11,139 nucleotides of DNA from an uncultured Oscillospiraceae bacterium (GTDB lineage Bacteria > Bacillota > Clostridia > Oscillospirales > Oscillospiraceae), in contig CAKUAM010000065.1 of the NCBI GenBank assembly GCA_934636305.1, forward strand, positions 1 to 11,139, in the 5' to 3' direction. The notes under the pieces were generated by a model. It searched no databases. It saw nothing but the letters and a program-made list of their open reading frames with translations, and was not told the origin of the DNA. Of this stretch, positions 6,709 through 11,139 are shown piece after piece (the first letter of the stretch is position 1; each line of letters begins with the position of its first letter). Position numbers and translations under genes: made by a program.

Positions 6709-7325
6709 TCTGTCAGCTCCGGAATGGCTCCGCCCGCAATTGCCCAGAGATACAGGCTGGCAACCGTGCCATAGGGCGAATACCGCCGCTGATAGCGCGC
6801 AAAGCGCGCACGGTCAATTTCACGGTGGCGGTAGAGCATCCGCATGCCGCGCAGAATCGCCAGATCTCCAAAGCTGACCACATCCGGTCTTTGCATGCAG
6901 AATGTCAGGATCATCTCCGCCGTCCATACACCGATGCCGCGCAGCTGTGTCAGCTCCCGGATCACATCCTCGTCGCTTTTCTGCCACAGGCCATCCAGAT
7001 CCAGCTCTCCGCGCTGCACCTTGCCTGCAAAATCCAGAATATAGTCCGCCTTCCGGTACGTGATTCCAATCCCCTGCAGTCTTTCACGCCCCAGTGCCAG
7101 CATGGTATCCGCACATACTGTCTCCGCTGCAGCCTGCAGCCGTCCCCAGATCGTCGCCTGCGCTGCCGTGGACACCTGCTGCCCGACAATATGGTGCACC
7201 ACTGCGGAAAACAGATCGTCGTCAACAACGCGTTCAATCCTCCCGATCTGCTCAATTGCGTGCCCGAGCCGCTTATCCTTTTTGGTCAGATAGGCAAGCT
7301 CCTGTTCTCCGTAAGAATAAAACAT
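6663..7325 (-). CDS. DNA-3-methyladenine glycosylase (AlkA-type, HhH-GPD superfamily)
   Basis: 220 residues, cytosolic. It removes alkylated bases at the start of base-excision repair. Seen: the helical core with VGQQVSTAAQATIW (47-60), a helix-hairpin-helix segment ELTQLRGIGVWTAEMIL (124-140), and SFGDLAI with Asp154 in the place of the catalytic aspartate; Trp134 matches the aromatic of AlkA IGxWTA. There is no Cys-rich [4Fe-4S] tail, so it is not an EndoIII/MutY type, and the N-terminal domain of E. coli AlkA is absent, as in many short Firmicutes homologues. The start has GGAG (plus 7334-7337) 8 nt upstream. Odd: the basic tail ARQKRSRQNELP is encoded by a sequence that recurs elsewhere in the window. 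It is transcribed alone, divergently from the XRE gene. Confidence 0.88.
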   Translation of the reverse strand: MFYSYGEQELAYLTKKDKRLGHAIEQIGRIERVVDDDLFSAVVHHIVGQQVSTAAQATIWGRLQAAAETVCADTMLALGRERLQGIGITYRKADYILDFAGKVQRGELDLDGLWQKSDEDVIRELTQLRGIGVWTAEMILTFCMQRPDVVSFGDLAILRGMRMLYRHREIDRARFARYQRRYSPYGTVASLYLWAIAGGAIPELTDPAARQKRSRQNELP

Positions 7326-7347
7326 TTGCCCGGCTCCACTTTCATAA

Positions 7348-7356
7348 AGTATAGCA
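7348..7356 (-). promoter_or_regulatory. Extended -10 promoter for the glycosylase gene
   Basis: On the minus strand TGCTATACT (plus 7348-7356) is an extended -10. The expected -35 position reads CATAAA, a poor match, so activity would rest on the TGn element. The start would fall near 7341, only ~15 nt before the ATG and just upstream of the GGAG. Confidence 0.5.
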
Positions 7357-7359
7357 TCA

Positions 7360-7475
7360 GGAAATTCAATTTTATGTTTGCATTTCCTATATTAGTTCAT
7401 ATATCCATTTTTTATATAAAAAAATAGTTATTTTTTTAGTTTACTCGGCAAATTCCCGCTTTTTTCGACAAAAAC
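7360..7475. other. AT-rich divergent control region
   Basis: A strongly AT-rich tract, unlike its surroundings, between the two divergent start codons. It includes the near-perfect dyad AAAAAAATA (7418-7426) / TATTTTTTT (7429-7437), which may bend DNA or act as an upstream promoter element. A weak plus-strand promoter (TTGCAT 7378-7383, 16 bp, TATATC 7400-7405) can be drawn, but I am not confident in it. Confidence 0.4.
7463..7472 (-). promoter_or_regulatory. Spo0A-binding box (0A box)
   Basis: Plus-strand TTTCGACAAA is the exact reverse complement of TTTGTCGAAA, the extended 0A-box consensus (core TGTCGAA). A given 10-mer is expected about 0.02 times on both strands of a window this size under uniform composition; local AT richness raises that somewhat. 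It lies 82 bp upstream of the XRE start, in front of a gene pair whose second member has the Spo0A DNA-binding domain. Confidence 0.6.
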
Positions 7476-7502
7476 GAAGTGTACTTCATGGAAGTATGCT
7501 TC
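7476..7502. promoter_or_regulatory. Two tandem short dyads, candidate operator
   Basis: GAAGTGTACTTC (7476-7487) and GAAGTATGCTTC (7491-7502) are similar 12-bp dyads repeated at a 15-bp period; their inner halves also form TACTTC-ATG-GAAGTA. Such paired dyads in front of an XRE gene usually are repressor operators. A possible -10 (GATACT, 7510-7515) lies immediately downstream. Binding by the XRE protein is an inference. Confidence 0.5.
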
Positions 7503-7554
7503 TGGGCACGATACTATTTCCATAGAACCTGTTGCACTGTGGAGGTGTTGCCCA

Positions 7555-7806
7555 ATGAAACAATATACAACGCTGGTAAAGGAAATGCTCTCGGAATACA
7601 CGGGCTCCCTGCGCAAGCGCAAGCAGCTCACACAGGAGGAAATGGCAGAGCAGCTGCACATTACCAGCCGGGCCTATGGAGATCTGGAGCGCGGAAAGTT
7701 CTGCTTCTCTGCGGTTACCCTTCTGTTTCTGATGCTGATCGACGACGACAGTCAAGGCACGCTTTTAGACACATTTCGAGAAAAAGTACATACGCTGGAG
7801 GAATGA
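7555..7806 (+). CDS. XRE-family helix-turn-helix transcriptional regulator
   Basis: 83 residues, almost entirely one Cro/C1-type HTH domain: LRKRKQLTQEEMAEQLHITSRAYGDLERGK at about 19-48 gives the scaffold helix, the Gln-rich TQEEMA turn and the recognition helix ending in the typical DLERGK. Residues 49-62 are hydrophobic (FCFSAVTLLFLMLI) and probably form the closing helices or a dimer face; the tail is acidic. There are no membrane or enzymatic domains. GGAGGTG at 7541-7547, 7 nt before the ATG, fixes the start. The downstream gene begins 7 bp after its stop, so the two are translated from one message. It probably controls its own promoter through the dyads at 7476-7502 and may act with the Spo0A-type partner. 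Confidence 0.85.
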   Translation: MKQYTTLVKEMLSEYTGSLRKRKQLTQEEMAEQLHITSRAYGDLERGKFCFSAVTLLFLMLIDDDSQGTLLDTFREKVHTLEE

Positions 7807-7813
7807 TGCCTAT

Positions 7814-8158
7814 ATGACACTGCAATACGATATCGTCGACATCTATGACCTTTTGTACCGTCTTGGTCTCAAAGCAACGAATACCGCATTCTTCTACACA
7901 TCCTACGCCGTTTATCTGGCTGCCCAGCAGCCGGACCGGCTTTTGCTGCTTTCGCAATGGATCTATCCCAAGGTTTCCAGCCGCTACAGCGTGAATTTAT
8001 TTTATGTGGCGCATGAGATCCGGAATACCGCGGCGCAGGTCTGGCAGAACAGGCGTGCGCAGCTCGAGCATATGGCGCACAAGCCGCTGCCGGACTGTCC
8101 AACGCCAGCACGCTTTCTGTCCATTCTGCTGTCCAGTTTTTCCAAGGATATTGCATAA
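7814..8158 (+). CDS. Free-standing Spo0A C-terminal (effector) domain protein
   Basis: 114 residues. Seen: LYRLGLKATNTAFFYTSYAVYLAA (14-37), QWIYPKVSSRYSVNLFYVAHEIRNTAAQVW (48-77) and PTPARFLSILLSSF (97-110). These follow the Spo0A effector pattern: LGIPAHxKGYxYLREAI; QLYPDIAKKY followed by VERAIRHAIEVAW; and a late segment where Spo0A has NSEFIALIADKL. There is no phospho-receiver domain, so it cannot be switched by phosphorelay as full Spo0A is. The recognition-helix region differs from Spo0A (NLFYVAHEIR against the usual SRVERAIR), suggesting altered DNA specificity. The ATG is 7 bp after the XRE stop; GGAGG at 7797-7801 is 12 nt upstream, rather far, so translation may be coupled. I am fairly sure of the fold, not of the function. 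Confidence 0.72.
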   Translation: MTLQYDIVDIYDLLYRLGLKATNTAFFYTSYAVYLAAQQPDRLLLLSQWIYPKVSSRYSVNLFYVAHEIRNTAAQVWQNRRAQLEHMAHKPLPDCPTPARFLSILLSSFSKDIA

Positions 8159-8169
8159 CTTAAGGCCGG

Positions 8170-8191
8170 CCGTTTCTGACACGCCGCCGGG
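8170..8191. repeat. 22-bp fragment shared with the glycosylase 3' end
   Basis: CCGTTTCTGAC at 8170-8180 followed by ACGCCGCCGGG matches 6687-6708 at 21 of 22 positions in the same orientation. It lies 11 bp after the Spo0A-domain gene, in non-coding sequence, whereas the matching piece near 6700 encodes PAARQKR of the glycosylase. Confidence 0.55.
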
Positions 8192-8201
8192 GGCTAAACA
8201 A

Positions 8202-8292
8202 GCTAGGGTGTATCTGAAAACCGGAGATGTGACCGGCAGCGCGAAAAGGCCCGCAGCCCGGGGGCATTGGCTGTTTTCAGATATGCCCTAGC
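8202..8292. mobile_element. MITE-like element, copy R2
   Basis: A 91-bp element with 20-bp imperfect terminal inverted repeats, GCTAGGGTGTATCTGAAAAC (8202-8221) and GTTTTCAGATATGCCCTAGC (8273-8292), with two mismatches. The right-hand 51 bp (8240-8290) recur at 3876-3926. It has no coding capacity, so it would be moved by a transposase elsewhere. If the TA in CTA/TAG at the two ends is the duplicated target, an IS630/Tc1-type element would fit; that is speculative. Confidence 0.6.
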
Positions 8293-8299
8293 AGCGCAT

Positions 8300-8353
8300 T
8301 TTACACGTATTTTACATGATTTTTACGCTATTGTAGCACCTTACCTATATAAT
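8300..8353 (+). promoter_or_regulatory. Triple TTTACA direct repeat and -10: PhoP-box-like promoter without a gene
   Basis: TTTACA (8300-8305), TTTACA (8311-8316) and TTTACG (8322-8327) are spaced by exactly 5 bp, an 11-bp period, and a consensus TATAAT follows at 8348-8353. Bacillus PhoP binds TTHAYA direct repeats of this spacing just upstream of activated promoters. Transcription would start near 8360 and run towards repeat P2. No reading frame downstream has a ribosome binding site. Confidence 0.4.
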
Positions 8354-8359
8354 TTCCAC

Positions 8360-8527
8360 CACAAATCTCTCAAATTATCGTTTTTCCTGTTTCTTTTTAT
8401 TCTATTTGCCGAAGAACGTTCAAGCAGCTCGCATCCGGCCTCAGAATCTGGAAGCTTATCCCTCCTTCGGCAGAATGTCAGAGATATTCTGAATAAAGAG
8501 AGACGCTTCTGAAGGTTACTCTGTTCT
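8360..8527 (+). other. Gene-free stretch with two dyads, possible small RNA
   Basis: I see no convincing gene here. It holds GCCGAAG (8409-8415) pairing at long range with CTTCGGC (8465-8471), and CAGAAT/ATTCTG around 8471-8491. If the PhoP-box-like promoter is real, this would be the body of a small RNA, but no U-tract terminator is evident before repeat P2. Confidence 0.25.
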
Positions 8528-8586
8528 GCCTCCGGCGGCCCCATCTTTTCCGCCTTGCCGGAAAAGATGGGGAAGAAAAGGGGCGC
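8528..8586 (+). repeat. Hairpin repeat P, copy 2
   Basis: 59 bp matching 6150-6208 at 54 positions. It forms a perfect 14-bp stem, CCCCATCTTTTCCG (8539-8552) and CGGAAAAGATGGGG (8559-8572), with loop CCTTGC. Compared with copy 1, one stem pair has changed from T-A to A-T on both arms, a compensatory change. It lies 21 bp from repeat B. Confidence 0.72.
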
Positions 8587-8607
8587 TTAGGACGCGGTTG
8601 ATGCAAT

Positions 8608-8794
8608 CTGCATCTGAATTTAGGCGAAAAACAAATTTGCCAGCACGCATATCGCACCGACCCACCCTACCGTATTCTCACTACATGCCGCCCGTCATTT
8701 CGGTATCGAATTTGGCAGCCGTTGCAGGTTAATCGGTGCAGAAAATCCGTACTGCTAACAAAATTTGTTATGCAGTACGGATTTGCATTGGTCT
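8608..8794 (-). repeat. Structured repeat B (inverted copy of 6363-6548)
   Basis: The reverse complement aligns end to end with repeat A (about 82% by hand). Its hairpin, AATCCGTACTGC (8744-8755) and GCAGTACGGATT (8772-8783), is extended inwards by TAACAAA/TTTGTTA, whereas copy A has a different, also partly self-complementary loop (CAGAT/ATCTG). Non-coding in all frames I checked. Confidence 0.75.
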
Positions 8795-8838
8795 GTCAGG
8801 CAACGCGGGAAAGATCCAAGAAAACCGAAAGAGCCGGC

Positions 8839-8896
8839 ACAGAGGATCAGAGACGTTGTTTACAGCGGCTCGTTCCATTGTGCCTGCTTCTGACGC
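8839..8896. repeat. Repeat Q, second copy
   Basis: A direct repeat of 6641-6698. Read on the minus strand it gives RQKQAQWNEPL and a stop, in the same frame as the glycosylase ending RQKRSRQNELP and its stop, but there is no gene body to which it belongs. In both places repeat Q lies just to the right of the A/P or P/B composite. Confidence 0.55.
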
Positions 8897-8998
8897 AGAA
8901 GCAAGAAAGAAAGGATGAAAAACGCTCTTTTGGGAGAAACAAAAAGAAAATGCTGAGGAATTTCGGGTCTCTTGGGTTAGGACATCCTTCTGTCAATT

Positions 8999-9442
8999 TT
9001 ACAGTTTTCTCTGCAGATATACCATATCCACCAATTGCACGCCGCATTCCACAATCGGACGATCATAATTCTCCGTGAAAAAATTAGGAATTCGGTGGGA
9101 TCGGACAAAGCCGCACTTTTCATAAAACGGCACCGTCAGTGGGCTGTCCCCCGTCCCGACTTGCAGGACATCGTACTGACCGGCATAGTTCCGGGCAATC
9201 GCCTCAATCAGTGCCCTTGCGTAGCCCTTTCCCTGGCTGGCCGGATTCGTCGCAATATTTTTAATTTCAAGCACGCCGCTTCCCTCATCGGTAACAACAC
9301 ACTCCGCTTTTACGCCATTATCATCAAGCACATACATGGTTCCCCGGCCCAGATACCGGTCCACCATATCCTCCTGCTCGTCCGCCAGCAACAGCAGATC
9401 AAGGTACTGCTTTTTGTTTTCTCTGACTTCTCTGATTTCCAT
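8999..9442 (-). CDS. GNAT-family N-acetyltransferase
   Basis: 147 residues, cytosolic, a single acetyltransferase domain that would transfer an acetyl group from acetyl-CoA to an amine. Seen: beta-strand 4 and motif A with the pyrophosphate-binding loop, EIKNIATNPASQGKGYARALI (59-79, QGKGYA at 70-75), then motif B-like VPFYEKCGF (104-112). The C-terminal NFFTENYDRPIVECG is like the small GNATs annotated only by family, so the substrate cannot be read from the sequence. GGAGC (plus 9449-9453) lies 6 nt before the ATG. It stands alone, facing away from the trpB2 leader; no clear terminator follows its stop before repeat Q. Confidence 0.88.
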   Translation of the reverse strand: MEIREVRENKKQYLDLLLLADEQEDMVDRYLGRGTMYVLDDNGVKAECVVTDEGSGVLEIKNIATNPASQGKGYARALIEAIARNYAGQYDVLQVGTGDSPLTVPFYEKCGFVRSHRIPNFFTENYDRPIVECGVQLVDMVYLQRKL

Positions 9443-9597
9443 ATTAAAGCTCCGTTTCTCATATTTTATGTCTGTGTTGGGGCTGTTTTTCTGCTGCTAT
9501 ATTCAGATTCTGCAAGAAAATCATAGCGCAAACCGGGCATTTTGACAAGGTGAGAATACGTCTCCTCTATTTTTTGAGGCTCACGCCAAAATCATAC

Positions 9598-9626
9598 TTG
9601 ACAAATGGCGGCACCTGCGATATACT
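9598..9626 (+). promoter_or_regulatory. Consensus sigma-A promoter of the T-box/trpB2 unit
   Basis: TTGACA (9598-9603), a 17-bp spacer, and TATACT (9621-9626): a perfect -35 and a 5/6 -10. The expected start is near 9633, just before Stem I of the T-box. A strong constitutive promoter with control left to the leader RNA is the usual T-box arrangement. Confidence 0.85.
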
Positions 9627-9632
9627 TCGTCA

Positions 9633-9925
9633 CAAGTTGAAACCGTTGATGCAGACGAGTACGCACCCGATTCTTCTCACAGAGAGCTGCCGGTGGTGGG
9701 AGTGCAGCAGAAGGGTTCTTGCCGAATGGACTGCGGAGGGCAGGCTGAACGCATTTGCAAGTAGGCTCTGACGGGTATTCCCCCCGTTACCAAGGGAGGA
9801 TGTGTGTCAGCACATCATGAGCGGACAAGTAATTGTCAATTTGGGTGGCACCGCAGAAGTTTTCAGACTTTTGTCCCAAGAGATCAAACCGAACGAGGTT
9901 TTCTCTGTGGACGAAGGTCTTTTTT
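9633..9925 (+). promoter_or_regulatory. T-box riboswitch responding to uncharged tRNA-Trp
   Basis: The leader contains the hallmark T-box TGGGTGGCACCGC (9842-9854). Stem I is recognisable: AGAGAG at 9681-9686, a distal helix GCTGC (9686-9690) with GCAGC (9704-9708) enclosing GGTGGTGGGAG, and a specifier loop GAATGGAC with codon TGG (Trp) at 9727-9729. The antiterminator bulge TGGC would pair with the tRNA acceptor end, and its variable base C matches the G discriminator of bacterial tRNA-Trp, a second independent sign of tryptophan specificity. TTGGG (9841-9845) can pair with CCCAA (9875-9879) in the antiterminator. The gene behind it is a tryptophan synthase beta chain, as the codon predicts. 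Confidence 0.93.
9865..9925 (+). terminator. Intrinsic terminator of the T-box leader
   Basis: AGACTTTTGTCC (9865-9876) pairs along 12 positions (two G-U) with GGACGAAGGTCT (9909-9920), with inner helices AGAG/CTCT and AAACC/GGTTT, followed directly by TTTTTT (9920-9925). Its left arm overlaps the CCCAA needed by the antiterminator, so the two folds exclude each other. trpB2 starts 47 bp further on. Confidence 0.9.
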
Positions 9926-9971
9926 GTTTCCCTTTTCCCGGAGAAGCCAACATGCGAAAGGAGTCACAACC

Positions 9972-11139
9972 ATGAAAACCGAAAACATTCCCTACAAAAT
10001 TTATCTGTCTGAATCTGAGATGCCGCAGAATTGGTACAACGTCCGCGCGGACATGAAAAACAAGCCGGCTCCTCTGGTCAACCCCGGCACCGGCAAGCCC
10101 ATGGGCTTTGACGATCTGCGCCCCGTCTTCTGCGACGAGCTCATCGAGCAGGAACTCGACAACGACACGCCGTATATCCCGATCCCGGACGAGATCCGCA
10201 ATTTCTACAAAATGTACCGTCCGTCGCCGCTGGTGCGCGCCTACTGCCTGGAAGAAAAGCTCGGCACCCCGGCGAAGATCTATTACAAATTTGAAGGCAA
10301 CAACACCTCCGGCAGCCACAAGCTGAACTCCGCCATTGCCCAGGCCTATTACGCCAAAAAGCAGGGCCTCAAGGGTGTCACAACGGAGACCGGCGCCGGC
10401 CAGTGGGGCACTGCACTCTCCATGGCCTGCGCATATCTCGGCCTTGACCTGAAGGTATTTATGGTCAAGTGCTCATATGAGCAGAAGCCCTTCCGCCGCG
10501 AGGTCATGCGCACCTATGGTGCCAGCGTCACCCCCAGCCCGTCGAACACCACAAACGTCGGCCGCGCAATCCTTGCCAAGGATCCCGATACCACAGGCTC
10601 TCTCGGCTGCGCCATCAGCGAGGCTGTTGAGGTCGCGACCACCACGCCCGGCTACCGCTATGTTCTCGGCAGCGTGCTCAATCAGGTTCTGCTGCACCAG
10701 TCCGTGATCGGTCTGGAAACCAAAATTGCACTCGATAAATACGGCATCACGCCGGATATCATCATCGGCTGCGCCGGCGGCGGCTCCAACCTTGGCGGCC
10801 TCATCTCCCCGTTCATGGGCGAAAAGCTGCGCGGGGAAAAGGATTATCGCTTCATCGCTGTGGAGCCGGCCTCCTGCCCCAGCTTCACACGCGGCGTATA
10901 CGCCTATGACTTCTGCGACACTGGCATGGTTTGCCCGCTGGCCAAGATGTACACGCTCGGCAGCGGCTTCATCCCCTCTGCCAACCATGCAGGCGGCCTG
11001 CGCTACCACGGCATGAGCCCCATCCTCTCGCAGCTGTATCACGACGGTCTAATGGAAGCCCGCAGCGTGGAACAGACCAGCGTATTCGAGGCAGCCGAGT
11101 ATTTCGCCCGGACAGAGGGCATCCTCCCCGCTCCCGAAT
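9972..11139 (+). CDS. trpB2: TrpB2-type tryptophan synthase beta chain (3' truncated by window edge)
   Basis: 389 codons are present out of the ~450 usual for the TrpB2/TrpB-like PLP family. It condenses indole with serine to make tryptophan, in the cytosol. Seen: the long N-terminal extension typical of TrpB2 (YRPSPLVRA at 82-90), the PLP lysine in NTSGSHKLNSA (Lys117), TETGAGQWG (138-146), the phosphate-binding loop GGGSN (269-273) and an AVEP segment (296-299). HKLNSA rather than HKxN-N of TrpB1, and the extra N-terminal segment, favour TrpB2. AAAGGAG (9957-9963), 8 nt upstream, fixes the ATG. The Trp T-box immediately upstream supports the assignment. No trpA is visible in the window, in line with the indole-salvage role proposed for TrpB2; a longer trp operon beyond the edge cannot be excluded. 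Confidence 0.93.
   Translation, partial: MKTENIPYKIYLSESEMPQNWYNVRADMKNKPAPLVNPGTGKPMGFDDLRPVFCDELIEQELDNDTPYIPIPDEIRNFYKMYRPSPLVRAYCLEEKLGTPAKIYYKFEGNNTSGSHKLNSAIAQAYYAKKQGLKGVTTETGAGQWGTALSMACAYLGLDLKVFMVKCSYEQKPFRREVMRTYGASVTPSPSNTTNVGRAILAKDPDTTGSLGCAISEAVEVATTTPGYRYVLGSVLNQVLLHQSVIGLETKIALDKYGITPDIIIGCAGGGSNLGGLISPFMGEKLRGEKDYRFIAVEPASCPSFTRGVYAYDFCDTGMVCPLAKMYTLGSGFIPSANHAGGLRYHGMSPILSQLYHDGLMEARSVEQTSVFEAAEYFARTEGILPAPE

Noticed and set aside
6825..7427. Plus-strand frame antisense to the glycosylase gene
   Set aside because: Overlaps a gene with clear HhH-GPD motifs on the other strand; no start signal.
8267..8512. 81-codon plus-strand frame after the MITE-like element
   Set aside because: It starts inside the element's terminal repeat and has no ribosome binding site; the hydrophobic stretch comes from T-rich DNA.
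9035..9526. Plus-strand frame antisense to the GNAT gene
   Set aside because: The minus-strand GNAT has its motif A and ribosome binding site; this frame has neither.
1..11139. CRISPR arrays, tRNA or rRNA genes, transposase genes
   Set aside because: I saw no regularly spaced direct repeats of CRISPR type, no cloverleaf with the TTCGANTC arm, no rRNA signatures and no transposase-like frame; the repeats present are non-coding.

Overview
The window looks like the chromosome of an anaerobic, fairly GC-rich Gram-positive gut bacterium of the Clostridia, probably Oscillospiraceae/Ruminococcaceae (a Faecalibacterium, Gemmiger or Subdoligranulum-like lineage). I infer this from strong AGGAGG ribosome binding sites, an anaerobe-type hybrid-cluster protein, a tryptophan T-box riboswitch, a Spo0A-type DNA-binding domain, and SsnA/YgfK genes of the purine/selenium-linked type. 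No single marker fixes the genus.

Layout. 1-3735 (+): the 3' half of ssnA (amidohydrolase) followed by ygfK, a multidomain flavin/iron-sulfur oxidoreductase. They are probably one transcript, with a perfect palindrome between them. 3736-4247: an intergenic stretch with a strong hairpin, a dispersed repeat, and a good candidate promoter on the minus strand that reads into a structured region. 4248-5846 (+): hcp, hybrid-cluster protein. 5847-6662: no convincing gene, but packed with hairpins and dispersed repeats. 6663-7325 (-): an AlkA-type DNA glycosylase whose last codons lie inside one of those repeats. 7326-7554: an AT-rich divergent control region holding an exact Spo0A box and two near-identical short dyads. 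7555-8158 (+): a two-gene unit, a small XRE-type helix-turn-helix protein and a free-standing Spo0A C-terminal (effector) domain protein without a receiver. 8159-8998: a second gene-free, repeat-rich stretch with a MITE-like element, a PhoP-box-like promoter with no gene behind it, and inverted counterparts of the 5847-6662 repeats. 8999-9442 (-): a GNAT acetyltransferase. 9598-9971: a consensus promoter and a complete tRNA-Trp-specific T-box leader with intrinsic terminator, controlling 9972-11139 (+), a TrpB2-type tryptophan synthase beta chain that runs off the window.

How it works together. ssnA-ygfK belong to a catabolic cluster extending to the left; hcp is a separately promoted nitrosative-stress/redox gene; the trpB2 unit is switched on when uncharged tRNA-Trp accumulates. 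The most original material is the XRE/Spo0A-effector pair with its 0A box, and the system of composite intergenic repeats (a structured ~187-bp unit joined to a ~59-bp hairpin unit) present in opposite orientations on either side of the glycosylase and regulator genes.
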